From: Nocardia carnea NBRC 14403
GTDB lineage: Bacteria > Actinomycetota > Actinomycetes > Mycobacteriales > Mycobacteriaceae
Direction of reading: 5' to 3'
DNA: 64,000 bases
Assembly (NCBI RefSeq): GCF_000308515.1
Contig: NZ_BAFV01000040.1
Span: 1-64,000, forward strand
Shown: piece after piece, positions 33,321-42,761 of the stretch
Layout: every line of letters starts with the position of its first letter
Numbering within the stretch: position 1 is the first letter of the stretch
Position numbers and translations under genes: made by a program
The notes under the pieces: generated by a model
Databases searched by the model: none
Told to the model about the DNA's origin: nothing
Seen by the model: the letters and a program-made list of their open reading frames with translations, nothing else

Positions 33321-34329
33321 CGGTGAAATACGTCGACCAGTCGGGTTCCTCGGCCAAGGGCGCACCGTCCGGCCCGGTGAGCAGGACTTTGTCGAAAAGG
33401 AAACCGGAGTTCGCGGCCCACTGCTCGCGGGTCTGGGTGCCCACCCGGCCCTCGGGGTCTTTCATGAACTGCTCGGCCAGCATGCGCTGACTTTCGAACA
33501 CCAGGGATTCGTCGGGGAAAGTACCGGGGTTGGCCTCGAGCAGGTCCTGGGCGGCGGCCGCCGGTTCGTCGGCGGCGAACTGGTATCCGCGTTGCAGTGC
33601 CCGGACGAATTTCGCCGCGCGCTGGGGGTTCGCTGTCAGCCAATCCTGGTTGGCGTCGATAACGATGGCGTAGGCGTCGGGGAAACCATAATCGGTGTAG
33701 CGGAAGTACTTCATGGGGGTGCCGTGGTGTTCGGCCTCGATACCCTCCCAGGCGAGGTAGGAGACGGTGAAATCCGCTTGTCCGGAGTAGACCGCCTCGT
33801 ACGCCGAGGTCCCCAGGGTGACCGATTCGAATTCGCCGGTGCCGCCGTCGTTGCGGATCACCTGCTGCAGCGCCTCCACTTCGCCGGGGTCACCGAAGCC
33901 GGCGTAGGTCTTGCCGTCCAGATCCTTCGGGGAATCGATATCCGCGCGGTCCGCTTTGACCCCGATACCGGTCGCCCAGTGTTGCAGCGGTGCGAGCACC
34001 GAGATCGTATGCCCACCGGACGCCCGGGAGAAGGTCGACGAATTATGGGTGCTGATCCCGAATTCGGCGTTTCCGGCGTCGATGACCGTATCGACGGCGG
34101 TGTTGTTGTACGGCAGGATCTCCACGTCCAGGCCGGCCTCGGCGAACCAGCCCCGTTGCTGTGCCACGAACAGCCCGGTGTGGTTGGTGTTGGGTGTCCA
34201 GTCCAGGGCGAAGCGGATGGTGTCGTCGTCGCTTCCCGCGGTGCAGGCGGTGAGCGCCGACAGCGCGACCAGTGCGGTGGCGGCCGTGGCCAGGATCCGG
34301 CGGAGGCGGCCGCTCACGGGGCGGGCCAC
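33298..34329 (-). CDS. ABC transporter substrate-binding lipoprotein (NMT1/THI5-like, ThiY)
   Basis: A 343-residue lipoprotein (GTG start, lipobox LTAC with Cys29) of the NMT1/THI5 family, which binds pyrimidine moieties of thiamine such as formylaminopyrimidine or HMP. The opening FALDWTPNTNHTGLFVA and the ISTHNSSTF motif are family-typical. It overlaps tenA by 16 bases. Together with TenA and the TPP riboswitch this makes thiamine-pyrimidine uptake the likely role. Confidence 0.92.
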   Translation of the reverse strand: MARPVSGRLRRILATAATALVALSALTACTAGSDDDTIRFALDWTPNTNHTGLFVAQQRGWFAEAGLDVEILPYNNTAVDTVIDAGNAEFGISTHNSSTFSRASGGHTISVLAPLQHWATGIGVKADRADIDSPKDLDGKTYAGFGDPGEVEALQQVIRNDGGTGEFESVTLGTSAYEAVYSGQADFTVSYLAWEGIEAEHHGTPMKYFRYTDYGFPDAYAIVIDANQDWLTANPQRAAKFVRALQRGYQFAADEPAAAAQDLLEANPGTFPDESLVFESQRMLAEQFMKDPEGRVGTQTREQWAANSGFLFDKVLLTGPDGAPLAEEPDWSTYFTDEYLASP

Positions 34330-35024
34330 GGCTGCGGATGCAGGGCGGTATCCCAGAACATCAACTCGTACCGGGTGGCGACGGTGAACGCCGTCAGCAT
34401 GGCCGCGCGCTCCCGCTCACTCGCGACCTCCGCCGCCGCATCGACCATGGTCCGGGCGGCGGCCGCCGATTCCTGGAACTCCGCATCGCCGTAGGTGGCC
34501 ACCCACCGCGCGTAAGGGTGATCGGGATCGGCGGCGAGGACGGCAGCGGCGCGTGCGGCCAGATCCCGTCCGACCTCGGCGTATATCCAAAAACATGGCA
34601 GCGCCGCCGCTGCGCCCACAGCGTAGGACTCGGTGGCGGCGGTCGCGATCAGGTAGGAGACGTAGCCGAGGCAGGCGGCCGAATGTTCCGGCTCCCCCGC
34701 ACGTGCGGGCAACTTCCCGCTGCCGAGCAGTTCGTCGTGCAGTGCGGATTCGACCGACACCGCCGAGGCAGCCGAATTCGCCCAGAACCGGGCGGCCTCG
34801 GCGTCGGGTGCCTTGGCCGAGAGGATGGCCAGCACCTTCGAATATCCGGTCAGATACAGCGAATCCTGCTCGATATAGGTGCGGAAAACCTCGGGCGGCA
34901 GGGTACCGGTGCCGAGCAACCGGAGGAATTCGAGATCGTCGATGGCACCGCGCAGCGCCTTCGTCCGGTCCCAGAGGTGATCGGTGAAGCGGCCGGTTTC
35001 CGTGGTGTGCGCGGACAACGCCAA
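34314..35024 (-). CDS. tenA: TenA-type thiaminase II / aminopyrimidine aminohydrolase
   Basis: A 236-residue all-helical protein. Cys144 in ALPCFWIYAE is the catalytic cysteine of TenA_C enzymes, which release HMP from aminomethyl-HMP in thiamine salvage. The start is TTG 35024; GAAGGG lies six bases upstream inside the 3' end of the TPP aptamer. Ligand binding should therefore hide the ribosome site. It is the first gene of the tenA-thiYXZ-like operon. Confidence 0.93.
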   Translation of the reverse strand: MALSAHTTETGRFTDHLWDRTKALRGAIDDLEFLRLLGTGTLPPEVFRTYIEQDSLYLTGYSKVLAILSAKAPDAEAARFWANSAASAVSVESALHDELLGSGKLPARAGEPEHSAACLGYVSYLIATAATESYAVGAAAALPCFWIYAEVGRDLAARAAAVLAADPDHPYARWVATYGDAEFQESAAAARTMVDAAAEVASERERAAMLTAFTVATRYELMFWDTALHPQPWPAP

Positions 35025-35104
35025 GACATCCCTTCGTCAGCATTACCTGGACAGGTTCTCGGGTGTGATCTCAGCCCCGCATCGTGCGGAGCACCCCGTG
35101 TCAG
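35025..35104 (-). ncRNA. TPP riboswitch (THI element)
   Basis: On the minus strand the conserved blocks are in order: GGGGTGC, GGGCTGAGA, CACCC, AACCTG, GGTAATGCTG and CGAAGGGA. GACA at the 5' side (35099-35102) pairs with TGTC (35025-35028) as P1, directly against the TTG start. The only candidate Shine-Dalgarno is within the aptamer, so regulation is most likely translational. Confidence 0.95.
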
Positions 35105-35114
35105 AACGAATCCG

Positions 35115-35142
35115 ACCATACCAGTGGCGCGTCGCAAGACAA
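35115..35142 (-). promoter_or_regulatory. Promoter of the TPP-riboswitch operon
   Basis: Reading the minus strand: TTGTCT (35137-35142), 16-base spacer, TATGGT (35115-35120). This puts the RNA start about seven bases later, at the 5' edge of the aptamer. Confidence 0.65.
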
Positions 35143-35460
35143 GTGGTCCGGTGTTCCGGATAATGCGTCCCCGGATCCGGGCCATGGTGCAACCCCGCGT
35201 CCCGGCGGAGGCACGACCACCGGACCGGCCAGTCGGCCGAGGGGCTCACTGTGCCGGTCGCGGAATCCCGCTGCCCGGATCCGGTGCTCCCGGCGAAACC
35301 CGATCCCGCTGCCGAAACCCCGCTGACCGGCGGGTCCGGCACCGGCGGGCGCACTTACCGGTGGGTGCCCGGCCCAGTGCCTCCCGGCCGTCGTATTCGC
35401 GGCCGACCGAGTTCCGTCCGCTGCAAAGTGGTGCCGACCGGCGGCCGGGGCCGGGCAGGT
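35143..35460. other. Intergenic region without a supported gene
   Basis: About 320 bases lie between the riboswitch promoter and the thiolase stop. Open frames here overlap in all directions, lack ribosome sites and are Pro/Arg-rich shadows. No clear hairpin terminator was found for the thiolase operon, although several GC-rich inverted segments exist. Confidence 0.5.
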
Positions 35461-36657
35461 TCAGGCCGATGCCACCGACGCCGCCATCCCCTGGCCTCCG
35501 CCGATACACATCGTGAGCAGCGCACGGCCACCGCCGCGGCGGCCGAGTTCGTGCAGCGCCGTAGTCAGCATGCGTATACCGGTGGCGCCGATCGGGTGGC
35601 CGAGGGAGATACCCGAGCCGTTGACATTCAACCGGTCCCGGTCGTCCCAGCCCCACCCGCGGAGCACACCCAGGACCTGGCAGGCGAAGGCCTCGTTGAG
35701 TTCGATCAGATCGTAGTCGGCGAAGCTACGGCCGGTGCGCGCGAACAGCTTCTCCACGGCAGCGACGGGGCCGAGGCCCATCAGCGCGGGATCGCAGCCG
35801 GCCGCCGTCCAACCTTCGAGGAAGCCGATCGGCTCGAGACCGAGTTCGTCGAGGCGGTCTTCGGCGACGACGAGCACCGCCGCAGCGGCGTCGTTCTGCT
35901 GGCTCGCATTACCCGCGGTCACCACACCATCGGGCTGGATCGATCGTAGTTTTGCGAGTGAGTCGGCGCTGGTCTCGGGCCGGATGCCCTCGTCCCGGGC
36001 GAATACCGTCACCGCACCTTTGCGGTCGGTGACCTCGACCGGTACCACTTCGGCGTCGAAGCGCCCGGCTTCCCAGGCCGCGTGCGCCCGATGATGGCTT
36101 TCCGCGGCGAGCCGATCGGATTCCGCGCGGGTGATCCCGTATTTCGCCGCGACGTTCTCGGCGGTTTCGATCATTCCGCTGATCCGGCCGAATCGCCATT
36201 CCGGCTGGGAACGTTCGCGACCGCGATCGAGCCGGTCGAATAGTTGCAGCCCACCGGATTTGGCGCCCCAGCGCGCGCCGGTCGTGTAGTGCTCGATGGT
36301 GCTCATCGATTCCACGCCGCCGGCGAGTACGACCTCCGCGGCACCGGTCTGCACCATCATGGCGGCGGTCACCAGTGCCTGGAGGCCGGTGCCGCAGCGG
36401 CGGTCGGTCTGCAATCCGGCGACCGAGATCGGCAGTCCGGCGTCGAGGGCGGCCCAGCGGCCGATACACGGGGCTTCCGAGTTGGCATACGACTGCCCCA
36501 GGGCGACATCGTCGATACGTTCGGGATCGATTCCGGATCGCGCGACGGTTTCTTTGATGACGGTGGTCGCCAGGGTCACGGCCGGCATATCTTTCAGCGC
36601 TCCGCCGAAGCGGCCCACGGGGGTGCGGACGGGCGCCACCAATGCTGCGCGTGTCAT
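35461..36657 (-). CDS. Acetyl-CoA acyltransferase (thiolase)
   Basis: A 398-residue thiolase with nucleophile Cys88 (DRRCGTGLQ), NEAFA, GHPIGATG and the second catalytic Cys in TMCIGGGQG. It cleaves 3-oxoacyl-CoA. ATG 36657 with GAGGAG upstream is chosen; the larger frame extends into the MaoC gene. It is the last gene of the ACAD-MaoC-thiolase operon, giving three of the four beta-oxidation steps. Confidence 0.93.
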   Translation of the reverse strand: MTRAALVAPVRTPVGRFGGALKDMPAVTLATTVIKETVARSGIDPERIDDVALGQSYANSEAPCIGRWAALDAGLPISVAGLQTDRRCGTGLQALVTAAMMVQTGAAEVVLAGGVESMSTIEHYTTGARWGAKSGGLQLFDRLDRGRERSQPEWRFGRISGMIETAENVAAKYGITRAESDRLAAESHHRAHAAWEAGRFDAEVVPVEVTDRKGAVTVFARDEGIRPETSADSLAKLRSIQPDGVVTAGNASQQNDAAAAVLVVAEDRLDELGLEPIGFLEGWTAAGCDPALMGLGPVAAVEKLFARTGRSFADYDLIELNEAFACQVLGVLRGWGWDDRDRLNVNGSGISLGHPIGATGIRMLTTALHELGRRGGGRALLTMCIGGGQGMAASVASA

Positions 36658-36671
36658 GGGGAATTCGCTCC

Positions 36672-37124
36672 TCAGTCGACCAGGACGCGGATGGTCTCGG
36701 CGACCAGCGCCGGACGCTGCGCGCCGTCGATCTCGATGGTGTACGTGGTGATCAGGTTTGCGCCCTTGGACGTCCGTTCCAGCGATTCCAGCCGGGCGCC
36801 GCAACGGATCTTCGACCCCACCGGAACGGGCGCGGGGAAACGGACCTTGTTCATGCCGTAGTTGATCTTCATCCGGACGCCGTCGATATCGAAGATCGTG
36901 GCACCCAGTGCGGGCAGCAGCGACAGTGTCAGATACCCGTGCGCGATCGTGCTGCCGTAGGGGCCCGCGGCCGCCCGTTCGGGATCCACGTGGATCCACT
37001 GGTGGTCGCCGGTCGCGTCGGCGAAGGTGTCGATCCGGGCCTGGGTCACCTCGACCCAGTCGCTGTAGCCCAGGTGGGTGCCGACGGCGGCCGCCACCTC
37101 GTCGATTCCCCGGAAAACCCGCAT
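36672..37124 (-). CDS. MaoC-like (R)-specific enoyl-CoA hydratase
   Basis: A 150-residue single hot-dog protein with the hydratase-2 motif DATGDHQWIHVDPERA (Asp40, His45) and GSTIAHGYLTLSL. It hydrates trans-2-enoyl-CoA. ATG 37124 follows the ACAD stop directly; a GTG six bases earlier is the alternative. It is flanked by ACAD and thiolase genes in the same operon. Confidence 0.9.
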   Translation of the reverse strand: MRVFRGIDEVAAAVGTHLGYSDWVEVTQARIDTFADATGDHQWIHVDPERAAAGPYGSTIAHGYLTLSLLPALGATIFDIDGVRMKINYGMNKVRFPAPVPVGSKIRCGARLESLERTSKGANLITTYTIEIDGAQRPALVAETIRVLVD

Positions 37125-37126
37125 GT

Positions 37127-38281
37127 TCACAAACCCCCGCGCGCGACCAGCTGGGCCGCGATCACATTGCGCTGGATCTCGTTGGTGCCCTCGCCCACGA
37201 TCATCAGCGGGGCGTCCCGGAAATAGCGTTCGACGTCGTATTCGGTGGAGTACCCGTACCCGCCGTGGATGCGGACCGCGTTGAGGGCAATCTCCATCGC
37301 CACCTCGGAGGCGTACAGTTTCGCCATCCCGGCTTCCATATCGCAGCGTTCACCGCGGTCGTACATTTCGGCCGCATGACGGGTGAGCTGGCGGGCGGCG
37401 GTGAGTTTGGTGGCCATATCGGCCAGATAGTTGCCGACCGACTGGTGCTTCCAGATCGGTTCGCCGAAGCTCTCCCGCTGCTGTGCGTAGGCGAGCGAAT
37501 CCTCGAGGGCGGCCGCGGCAACACCCAGCGCCCGGGAGGCCACCTGGATCCGGCCGGTTTCGAGCCCCTTCATCATCTGCCCGAAACCTTTACCGGGCAC
37601 GCCACCGAGGATCGCGTCCGCGGTGATCCGGTAACCGTCGAACGACAGCTCGCAACTCTCGACGCCCTTGTAGCCGAGTTTGGGCAGGTCCCGGGAGACC
37701 GTGAGTCCGGGCCCGTGTTCGACGAGCACGATCGACATCCCCCGGTGCCGCGGAGTCGCGGCCGGGTCGGTCTTACAGAGCAGGGCGATAACCCCGGCCC
37801 GCCGCGCGTTGGTGATCCAGGTCTTGGCCCCGTTGATCACCAGATCGTCGCCGTCACGTTTCGCGTGCGTGGTCATGGCCTGCAGGTCCGAGCCGCCGCC
37901 GGGTTCGGTCAGCGCCATGGTCGCCCGGATTTCGCCGGTGGCCAGCCGCGGCAGATACTGCTTCTTCTGATCCTCGGTGCCGAACAGCCCGATCAGTTTC
38001 GCGACGACCGTATGGCCACCCATCGCGCCGGACAGCGACATCCAGCCGCGGGCCAGTTCCTCGGTGACCTGCACGTAGCACGGCATCGAGACCGGGGTGC
38101 CGCCGAATTCCTCCGGTACGGCCAGCCCGTAGATACCGATCTGCTTCATCTGGTCGATCCACGCCTCCGGGTACCGGTTGGCGTGCTCGACCTCCTGTAC
38201 CGACGGTTTCACCTCACGATCGATGAACTCGCGCACCGTTCGTACGAGCAGCGCTTCTTCGTCGTTCAGGTAGTAGCTCAC
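37127..38281 (-). CDS. Acyl-CoA dehydrogenase
   Basis: A 384-residue FAD enzyme introducing an alpha,beta double bond. LTEPGGGSD, TWITNA and the C-terminal GEGTNEIQRN with the catalytic Glu (about 368) are intact, so it should be active as a homotetramer. GTG 38281 has AGGAC eight bases upstream; GTG 38296 is in frame and also possible. It is divergent from the CitE-like gene. Confidence 0.92.
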   Translation of the reverse strand: MSYYLNDEEALLVRTVREFIDREVKPSVQEVEHANRYPEAWIDQMKQIGIYGLAVPEEFGGTPVSMPCYVQVTEELARGWMSLSGAMGGHTVVAKLIGLFGTEDQKKQYLPRLATGEIRATMALTEPGGGSDLQAMTTHAKRDGDDLVINGAKTWITNARRAGVIALLCKTDPAATPRHRGMSIVLVEHGPGLTVSRDLPKLGYKGVESCELSFDGYRITADAILGGVPGKGFGQMMKGLETGRIQVASRALGVAAAALEDSLAYAQQRESFGEPIWKHQSVGNYLADMATKLTAARQLTRHAAEMYDRGERCDMEAGMAKLYASEVAMEIALNAVRIHGGYGYSTEYDVERYFRDAPLMIVGEGTNEIQRNVIAAQLVARGGL

Positions 38282-38484
38282 GCGCGACGTCCTCACCGTG
38301 TGGCGGGCCCGGCGAGCCCGCGGAGATCTGTACGGCCATAGTCGACCGGCTGAAAGAAAATGTCAATCATGATAAGCATATGCATGGTCTTCGTTTGCGA
38401 GCCGCCCCTCCCGTTCGCCGGGCACGAGCGGCCCGGACCGGTGAATATCCATGCAGGTAGCGCACGATCGAGAAGGAACCGCCC

Positions 38485-39339
38485 GTGAGAATCATCCGCC
38501 GACGAGCCGCACTCGTCGCCCCCGGCTCCGACGAGAAGAAAGCACGGAAAGCGCTCACCGGCAGCGCGGACGAGGTGATTCTCGACCTCGAGGACGCCGT
38601 CACTCCTGCCCTGAAGGCCGACGCCCGGTCCCTGGTCTCGGAACTGGTCCGGGAATACGGGCGGACCCGGCCGGTCTCGATCCGCGTGAACGGCCGGGCG
38701 ACCGACTGGTTCGCCGAGGACCTCGCGGCCTGCGCCGCGCTCGGTGACGCTCTCACCTCGATCGTGATCCCGAAGGTGGAGAGCCGTGCGGACCTGGTCG
38801 CCGCCGATTCCGCGCTCGGCGCCGGGACCGACATGGCCGTACAGGCACTGATCGAAACACCGGCCGGGGTCGGCGCCATCGACGAGATCGTCACCGGTCC
38901 ACGCCTGGCGGCGGTCGTGATCGGGTACGCCGATCTCGGTGCCGGTCTCGGCCGGACCCGCACCTCGACCCCGCAGCAATGGCTGTTCGTCCAGGACCGG
39001 GTACTGCACGCCGCCCGGGCCGCCGGTATCCAAGCCGTCGACGGGCCGTACCTCGGTATCGCCGACGACGAGCCTTTCCGGGAGGCGACGCAATGGGTCG
39101 CCGACCTGGGGTTCGACGGAAAATGGGTGATCCATCCGGCCCAGGTCACCACGGTGCGCGCCACGTTCACCCCGACCGCCGAACAGGCCGAGCAGGCGCG
39201 GCGCGTGCTGGCCACACTCGCGGAAGCCGCCGCCCGAGGCGCGGGAGCCGCTCAGCTGGACGGCCAAATGCTGGACGAGGCCGTCGCGGTGGCCGCCCGC
39301 CGCACCCTCTCGATGACCGGAGCCGGCGATGAGCAGTAA
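38485..39339 (+). CDS. CitE-like CoA-ester lyase (HpcH/HpaI family)
   Basis: A 284-residue TIM-barrel lyase with the family motifs LDLEDAV, IRVNG, IVIPKVES, LIETPAGV and GKWVIHPAQV. Stand-alone relatives are malyl-, beta-methylmalyl- or citramalyl-CoA lyases, giving acetyl- or propionyl-CoA plus pyruvate or glyoxylate. GTG 38485 has AAGGA upstream. It overlaps the next gene, a mesaconyl-CoA-hydratase-like MaoC protein, by 11 bases. That pairing suggests beta-methylmalyl-CoA or citramalyl-CoA as substrate. Confidence 0.9.
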   Translation: MRIIRRRAALVAPGSDEKKARKALTGSADEVILDLEDAVTPALKADARSLVSELVREYGRTRPVSIRVNGRATDWFAEDLAACAALGDALTSIVIPKVESRADLVAADSALGAGTDMAVQALIETPAGVGAIDEIVTGPRLAAVVIGYADLGAGLGRTRTSTPQQWLFVQDRVLHAARAAGIQAVDGPYLGIADDEPFREATQWVADLGFDGKWVIHPAQVTTVRATFTPTAEQAEQARRVLATLAEAAARGAGAAQLDGQMLDEAVAVAARRTLSMTGAGDEQ

Positions 39340-40333
39340 TACCGTGCGCGCCGTCGGCGGACCGTACTTCGACGAACTGGCGGTCGGCCAGATCTTCGAT
39401 ACCGCACCTGCGGTCACGCTCACCGACGGGCTCGCCGCCGTCCACCAGAGCATCCTCGGCGACCGGCTCCGCCTGCCCTTGGACGCGCATCTCGCCACCG
39501 CCGTCGCCGGAGCCCCGGTGGCGCATCCCGGGCTCGTGGCCGATCTGTCGATCGGGCAGTCCACGCTGGCCACCCACCATGTCAAGGCCAATCTGTTCTA
39601 TCGGGGGTTGCGGCTGCACCGGCTGCCACGTATCGGCGATACCTTGCATACCGCCACGGAAGTGGCCGGGCTGAAGCATAATTCGGCGAAGCCGGGGCGC
39701 CGGCCGACCGGCCTGGCCGCGTTGCGGATCACCACGACCGACCAGCACGGCGCGACAGTTCTCGATTACCACCGCTGCGCCATGCTGCCCTTGCGTGAAA
39801 ACGCCGATCCGGCCGCACCTGTGCACACCGACGACCTCTCCGCCCTCGGGCCGGAAACTGCACCGCCACACAGCGCCCCGGTAGAACTGGATCTGGCCGC
39901 CTACCGTGCGCGTGTACCCGGCACCCATTTCGATCCATCGCTGGTCGGCACGACCTTCACCTCCAGCGGCGATGTCGTCAGCGGCGCACCCGAATTGGCC
40001 AGACTGACCCTCAATATCGCCGCGACCCATCACGACGAGCGGGCCGGGGCCGCCGGGCGCCTCGTCTACGGCGGTCATACGATCGGCCTCGCGCTCGCCC
40101 AGGCCTGTCGCGCACTACCCGATATGGTGACCGTCCTGGGCTGGCAGTCGTGCGACCACACCGGCCCCGTCCACGAAGGCGACACCCTCACCAGCTCGCT
40201 GCACGTCGAGGCCGCCGAAGCGCTACCCGGCGGCGGTGGCACGCTCGACCTCCGGTCGTGCGTATACGCCCATCGCGGCGACGATGCCCCCGCCCCGGTG
40301 CTGGACTGGCGGTTCACCGCCCTGTTCGCCTGA
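39329..40333 (+). CDS. Double-MaoC hydratase, mesaconyl-CoA hydratase-like
   Basis: A 334-residue protein with two hot-dog halves (about 10-155 and 180-330). The layout (YFDELAVGQIF opening, YRGLRLHRLPRIGDT, second-half RLVYGGHTIGLA) resembles mesaconyl-C1-CoA hydratase (Mch/MeaC), which interconverts mesaconyl-CoA and beta-methylmalyl-CoA. It is coupled to the CitE-like lyase by an 11-base overlap. The resemblance is from recalled family pattern, not an alignment; itaconyl-CoA hydratase is an alternative. Confidence 0.8.
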   Translation: MSSNTVRAVGGPYFDELAVGQIFDTAPAVTLTDGLAAVHQSILGDRLRLPLDAHLATAVAGAPVAHPGLVADLSIGQSTLATHHVKANLFYRGLRLHRLPRIGDTLHTATEVAGLKHNSAKPGRRPTGLAALRITTTDQHGATVLDYHRCAMLPLRENADPAAPVHTDDLSALGPETAPPHSAPVELDLAAYRARVPGTHFDPSLVGTTFTSSGDVVSGAPELARLTLNIAATHHDERAGAAGRLVYGGHTIGLALAQACRALPDMVTVLGWQSCDHTGPVHEGDTLTSSLHVEAAEALPGGGGTLDLRSCVYAHRGDDAPAPVLDWRFTALFA

Positions 40334-40361
40334 TACCCACCTACTCACGAGAGGTTTCACC

Positions 40362-41153
40362 ATGAGTACGACCGGACGTCTGGCCGGCAAGATCGCCCTC
40401 GTCACCGGCGCGGGTTCGGGACTCGGCCGCGCCTCGGCGCTACGCTTCGCCGCCGAGGGCGCGGCAGTTGCCGTCGTCGACCTCGATCCCGCGGCCGCCG
40501 AATCCGTTACCACGGAGATCACCACGGCGGGTGGGCACGCACTGCCGGTGACCGCGAACGTCACCTCCGATGCCGATTCCCGGCGCATGATCGCCGAAAC
40601 ACTCGCCGAGTTCGACCGGCTCGATATCGTGTTCGCGAATGCCGGGATCAACGGCGCGGGCAACGCTGCCGATACGACCGAGGACGAGTGGGATCGGGTT
40701 ATCGCGATCAACCTCAAGGGTGTGTGGCTCACCTCGAAGTACGCGCTGCCCCATATGATCGAACGCCGGGCCGGATCGATCATCAATCAGGCCAGTATGG
40801 GCGGACTCATCGGCCTGCCCGGGATCTTCCCCTACACCGCCGCGAAGGGCGGAGTCATCGCCATGACCAAGCAGATGGCGGTCACGTACGGCCCCGACAA
40901 CGTGCGCGTCAACGCGATCTGCCCGGGTACCATCCCCACCCCGCTGGTCTATCGGTCGCGGGTGGACCGCGGCGCGGCCGAGCCGGATGCCGACCAGGCC
41001 GCACTGGATGCCGACGCGGCCGCCCGTTTCCCGCTGCGCCGGCTCGGCACCCCGGACGATCTGGCCGCGACCGCACTGTTCCTTGCGAGCGACGAGGCGA
41101 ATTGGGTCACCGGCGGGATCTACACCGTCGACGGTGGCCGCAGCGCTTTCTGA
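40362..41153 (+). CDS. SDR-family oxidoreductase
   Basis: A 263-residue classical SDR (TGAGSGLG, NAGI, catalytic YTAAKGG). It likely oxidises a hydroxyacyl intermediate. ATG 40362 has GAGAGG upstream. It is the last gene of the CitE-MaoC-SDR operon and is followed by a strong terminator. Confidence 0.92.
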   Translation: MSTTGRLAGKIALVTGAGSGLGRASALRFAAEGAAVAVVDLDPAAAESVTTEITTAGGHALPVTANVTSDADSRRMIAETLAEFDRLDIVFANAGINGAGNAADTTEDEWDRVIAINLKGVWLTSKYALPHMIERRAGSIINQASMGGLIGLPGIFPYTAAKGGVIAMTKQMAVTYGPDNVRVNAICPGTIPTPLVYRSRVDRGAAEPDADQAALDADAAARFPLRRLGTPDDLAATALFLASDEANWVTGGIYTVDGGRSAF

Positions 41154-41162
41154 TCGAATGCG

Positions 41163-41197
41163 GAAAGCCCGGGAGGATGCTGTCCTCCCGGGCTTTC
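41163..41197. terminator. Strong bidirectional terminator
   Basis: Perfect 15-bp stem (GAAAGCCCGGGAGGA at 41163-41177 with 41183-41197) and a five-base loop. It lies between the converging SDR and dctP-like genes. Because the stem begins with GAAA and ends with TTTC it can serve both strands. Confidence 0.88.
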
Positions 41198-41284
41198 TTC
41201 GGCTACGAGGTAGACGATCGAGTCGCCCGATCTCTGCGACCGGTAGCCGGCCCGATCAGGCACGAGACCGCCGGCACGGCCGGA

Positions 41285-42568
41285 TCAGGCCGGCCGCCGG
41301 TCGAGGAGGACTTCCTCGAAGACTCGCTGAACGTAGGGGTCGATATCGATCTTCCCGGGGCTGAACCATTCCCCGAAACCGTTGTAGTCGGTGTCGTTCT
41401 CGTAGCCGAGATCGGCGATGATATCGCTCCATTTCCGGGTTTTCTCCCGGACCGCGGTCGCGAATGCCGCCCCGTCCAGGGCCGAGTTCTCGGCGATACC
41501 GTCGACGATCTTGTCGTTGGCCTCGGTGAGCCGCGCACCGGCGTCACCGGCGAACGGTGCGACCGCTCCGCCGAACTGTTCGATCTCCTGGACGACATTC
41601 GCCGTCACCGGCCAGATCTTGTCCTCGATGGAGGCGCCGAGGAAGACGTCGAGCCGGTCCCACAGCAGCTGCCGGGCGGCCAGGGGCAGGTTGTCCCAGA
41701 GGTCGGAGTTGAACACCATATTGCCCGTGGGGACGGCCAGCCCGGCCGCAGGATCGATCACGGTATGCGGGGCCACCTCGATCAGGCCGCCGATCTGCGC
41801 GGCGGACGGGCTGACCATTGCACAGTCGATGACTCCGCGCTGCAACGCCTCGTAGGCCTCGGTGTAGGCGACGGATGTGGAGGTAGCGCCCAGAGCCGAT
41901 ACCTGCTCGCCTGCCACCGTACTGCCCACCGAGATGCTCTTGCCCGCGAAATCGCCCAGGCCGGTGGTGGGCTCCGCGCAGAAGAGCGCGTTCACGCCGG
42001 CGTTGTAGGCGGGCATCATCAAATGCAGGCCCTTGTCCTCGAACTCGGCGACGATCTCGGGCGTCGAGAACGCCACCTCGGCCGGCCACGCATTGGACTG
42101 CATGGTGCCGGTGACCACGCCCTGATCCGACAGCACCCCGGCGTCGAGCAGCGCGGCCGACGCGGGGAACTCCTTCGGCTCGTACACGGTGAGTACCTGG
42201 CCCATATCGAGACGGCCGTCGCCGATCGCGTCGTCGATCTCGGTGGCTTTGGCGATGGCATCCGAGTAGGCGACCTCGAAGGTGAGCTTGCCGCCGGACC
42301 AGTCCTCCACGGCGTCGACATACTTCTCCACGAACGACCCGGCGACCGATCCCTTGGCACCCGGCGACTGTGTATGCAGCAGGATCGTGTCCATATCCGC
42401 GAAGGCTGCCTGGTACTCGGCTTTGGTGGCACCGTAGGCGACACTCGTACCGCCACCGTTCGCGCCGCCGAGGCTCGATTCGGCGCAGCCGGCGAGCACG
42501 AGCGCACCGGCTGCAGCGAGAGCACCGACACGACCGGCCGTGCCCGCACGGGTGAAGAACTTCGACAC
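41285..42568 (-). CDS. dctP: TRAP transporter substrate-binding lipoprotein (DctP family)
   Basis: A 427-residue extracytoplasmic solute receptor with lipobox LAGC (Cys28) and a DctP fold. TRAP receptors bind carboxylates through a conserved Arg. GTG 42568 has GGGAG six bases upstream; the 45-residue extension is rejected. The matching membrane subunits are 13 kb away (55367-57483) but share its promoter sequence. Confidence 0.9.
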   Translation of the reverse strand: MSKFFTRAGTAGRVGALAAAGALVLAGCAESSLGGANGGGTSVAYGATKAEYQAAFADMDTILLHTQSPGAKGSVAGSFVEKYVDAVEDWSGGKLTFEVAYSDAIAKATEIDDAIGDGRLDMGQVLTVYEPKEFPASAALLDAGVLSDQGVVTGTMQSNAWPAEVAFSTPEIVAEFEDKGLHLMMPAYNAGVNALFCAEPTTGLGDFAGKSISVGSTVAGEQVSALGATSTSVAYTEAYEALQRGVIDCAMVSPSAAQIGGLIEVAPHTVIDPAAGLAVPTGNMVFNSDLWDNLPLAARQLLWDRLDVFLGASIEDKIWPVTANVVQEIEQFGGAVAPFAGDAGARLTEANDKIVDGIAENSALDGAAFATAVREKTRKWSDIIADLGYENDTDYNGFGEWFSPGKIDIDPYVQRVFEEVLLDRRPA

Positions 42569-42674
42569 TGAGTCTCCCTCGAATGGAACTGACGGCTGGA
42601 ACACGATGCGAGCGGGTTGGTTCGTGCACACAACCCTCGCAATAAGAGTGAGCCGCCTCACTGTGATGATGCTA

Positions 42675-42703
42675 ATCATGCGTCTGAATTTCAGCCATGT
42701 CAA
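42675..42703 (-). promoter_or_regulatory. dctP promoter
   Basis: Minus strand: TTGACA (42698-42703), 17-base spacer, CATGAT (42675-42680). The last ten spacer bases plus the -10 (AATTCAGACGCATGAT) match the dctQM promoter at 57591-57606 in 14 of 16 positions, at identical spacing from the -35. Confidence 0.65.
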
Positions 42704-42761
42704 TATCTATGCGCCTCAATTATCCCTGCGCATGATTATTAGTGTGAGGTAGCATCGGACG

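Noticed and set aside
31673..35024. Nitrate/sulfonate/taurine importer
   Set aside because: The ATPase and permease are of that superfamily, but the THI5-like binding protein, tenA and the TPP riboswitch point to a thiamine pyrimidine precursor.
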